From assembly GCA_024364805.1 (NCBI GenBank), contig CM044498.1, positions 49,258,804 to 49,291,846 on the forward strand: a DNA stretch of 33,043 nucleotides. The letters run 5' to 3'. Under the pieces are notes generated by a model that was not told the DNA's origin, searched no databases, and saw only the letters and a list, made by a program, of their open reading frames with translations. Source of the stretch: Euprymna scolopes (lineage: Eukaryota > Mollusca > Cephalopoda > Sepiida > Sepiolidae). Of the stretch, positions 31,505 through 33,043 are shown in pieces. A program made the translations under genes and the position numbers. The first letter of the stretch is position 1. Each line of letters begins with the position of its first letter.

Positions 31505-33043
31505 TCTTTTTTTTTGATTTAAACAGGATTGTTTTGTAATTTTGGTGGATAATTATATTAAAACAAAGAACAATTTCCTTGTTTCGATTTTTTTTTTAAT
31601 CAAAGGTAAACTGAAGGTTAAGCTTTTATTTAAAAGAAACAAAAATTCCGGTCCAATGACGATAAACAAAAAACTTTCTATCATTTACATTTTTTTCTAC
31701 AGCTTTTTACACTTTGTATTATTTATTTGACATTTTTTATTAGCAGTTTTTATTACATTAAAACAAAACATTTTTCTTATTTTGAGGGCTTTTCACATTG
31801 TAACTGCTAATTTTTTACATTAAGTCATAACAGATCATTTTTATAATAGTTATTTCAGTTAAAACAAATTCTTTGTTATTTTTAAAACTGAATTATTTTC
31901 AGTTTTCATTGCAACAAACCATAATAAGAAATCTTTCTAGACTGAGGCAACATTAAAGAAGTTTGCTTAAACTGGTATATAGTCATCAAAAAATGCTCAA
32001 TATCCGGAGAATAGCTTATCTTCGTATCCCTTCTGGCAAAATATCTGGTGGGGAGGGTTTCATGTACTTTTTCTTTTTTGGGGCGATTAAATTTTCGTGT
32101 TTTTATTCATTCAGTTATTTTTGAAACTGTTGTGGAGTTAGCAGCTGTGTTCAAACCAAACTTCATGTCCACCCAGGCAATGCCAAGTATCCATGCTAGT
32201 ATTTTTATAAAGAAAGAATTTATTTAGTTTGGTCAAATAAATGTTTTCTAATTCAATTATTTTGGTTGTGACAAGAGAGAAGCAGCACTTCTCTTGAAAT
32301 CTTGTTTCTATTTGAATCCATAACTTCCGTATATCTATGTTTGAAATAATTTTATGTCTTTTCTAGTGATGAGACGATACAAAAAATGTTTTTTCCAATT
32401 TGGATACGATTACTAATTCATTACTAAATTCGTGATTTCTATACAATTACAATTCTCTCCTAAATTCTTGATTCCAATACACTCATTGATTCAAATTCTT
32501 TTTAAATTTCCAAGAGATTTGTTGCTTTTCCTTTTTTAATTTTCAAATTACCATAAAACCCTCATGTAATGTCTGCAAATATTTTTGCAAACATAAAATA
32601 CTTAGAGAAGAGAGGGGCACGAGTAGATCTTTCTAAATATTTTTTCTCAAAGTAAGAGAACTAAAAATATATTTCTCTTTTCAAAGCCGATTTGTACTAG
32701 TCAGTGGTTTAGTAGATAAAATCCTATTTGAATTTTTCCGTAAACAATTGAAACAGTTTTTCATTGGGAAGAGTGTATGGCTGTCCTCTACCTTCTTCAT
32801 CTTTAAGGTATTTTATCATTAAGATGGATTTTCTAAAATCACTTGCATATTATTCAATCACCTGTGGACTTTTCTCCATCGATATTCACAGCTGTTTGGA
32901 AACAATATAACCAAGTTTAAACATATTTTTTTACTGTTTTGAAGTACTAATCTGCTTTAAAATTGTCTTCTGAAAATGATTAGAAATGTACTGCAAAGAA
33001 CATTTGAATGATTAAGCATGTGAAATGTTTAAGCATGTGAAAT
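31505..33043. other. AT-rich non-coding DNA, no gene seen
   Basis: T-rich throughout. Contains a roughly 38-bp doublet (32412-32485) and ends with a doubled TTAAGCATGTGAAATG at 33012-33043. The + frame at 31542-31730 is an unrecognised K/F-rich reading. Confidence 0.5.
32412..32485. repeat. Diverged tandem doublet, about 38-bp unit
   Basis: CTAATTCATTACTAAATTCG then TGATTTCTATACA is followed by CAATTCTCTCCTAAATTCTT then GATTCCAATACAC. Two copies only. Confidence 0.5.

Overview
The window looks like AT-rich, repeat-laden intronic DNA from a mollusc, most likely a cephalopod. The lineage call rests on a diverged copy of the CATCATCATC...TAACGTCYATTTT repeat that I recall as abundant in octopus and squid genomes (6521-6583), on microsatellite-flanked dispersed repeats, and on the mix of transposable elements. 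No search was run, so the species call is inference.

Only one host coding segment is well supported. It is a 148-base exon on the + strand at 29047-29194 encoding the start of the receptor-type, phosphatase-like domain of the IA-2/phogrin family (PTPRN/PTPRN2; ida-1 in nematodes). It has a clean AG acceptor and a GTGAGT donor. No neighbouring exon of this gene was found within 29 kb upstream or 3.8 kb downstream, so most of the window is probably intron of this gene, or intron plus upstream sequence.

Layout from left to right. 1-3000: low-complexity DNA, a 17-bp tandem array, a decayed hAT transposon (BED finger, N-terminal transposase, right terminal repeat) and a doubtful piggyBac remnant. 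3000-8200: AT-rich DNA with weak repeats and one cephalopod SINE-like copy. 8200-9230: two fold-back elements and an LTR-like block. 9280-11260: AT microsatellites, a dispersed repeat, a LINE fragment, and a minus-strand junction joining a scrap of LTR-element reverse transcriptase to a LINE 3' end. 11640-14640: a fossil Ty3-type element whose integrase C-terminal module lies before the reverse transcriptase, the order reported for Gmr1-like elements. 14830-15320: a 32-bp tandem array of small palindromes and then a near-perfect 251-bp hairpin MITE with TA flanks. 16833-17030: a probable pogo/Tigger-type MITE. 19900-20840: a degenerate tandem array and an exon-like conserved-looking segment. 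22935-25852: a minus-strand Ty3-like fossil with both LTRs and only gag and protease regions recognisable, followed by a possible solo LTR at 25976-26602. 29047-29194: the PTPRN exon. 29852-31500: a second copy of the dispersed repeat, a full-length 5S rRNA-like sequence that may head a SINE, and a tRNA-like SINE remnant.

I found no operon, CRISPR array or new defence-like system. The more unusual signals are the IN-before-RT fossil, the RT/LINE chimeric junction, the intronic hairpin elements and the 5S-like unit.
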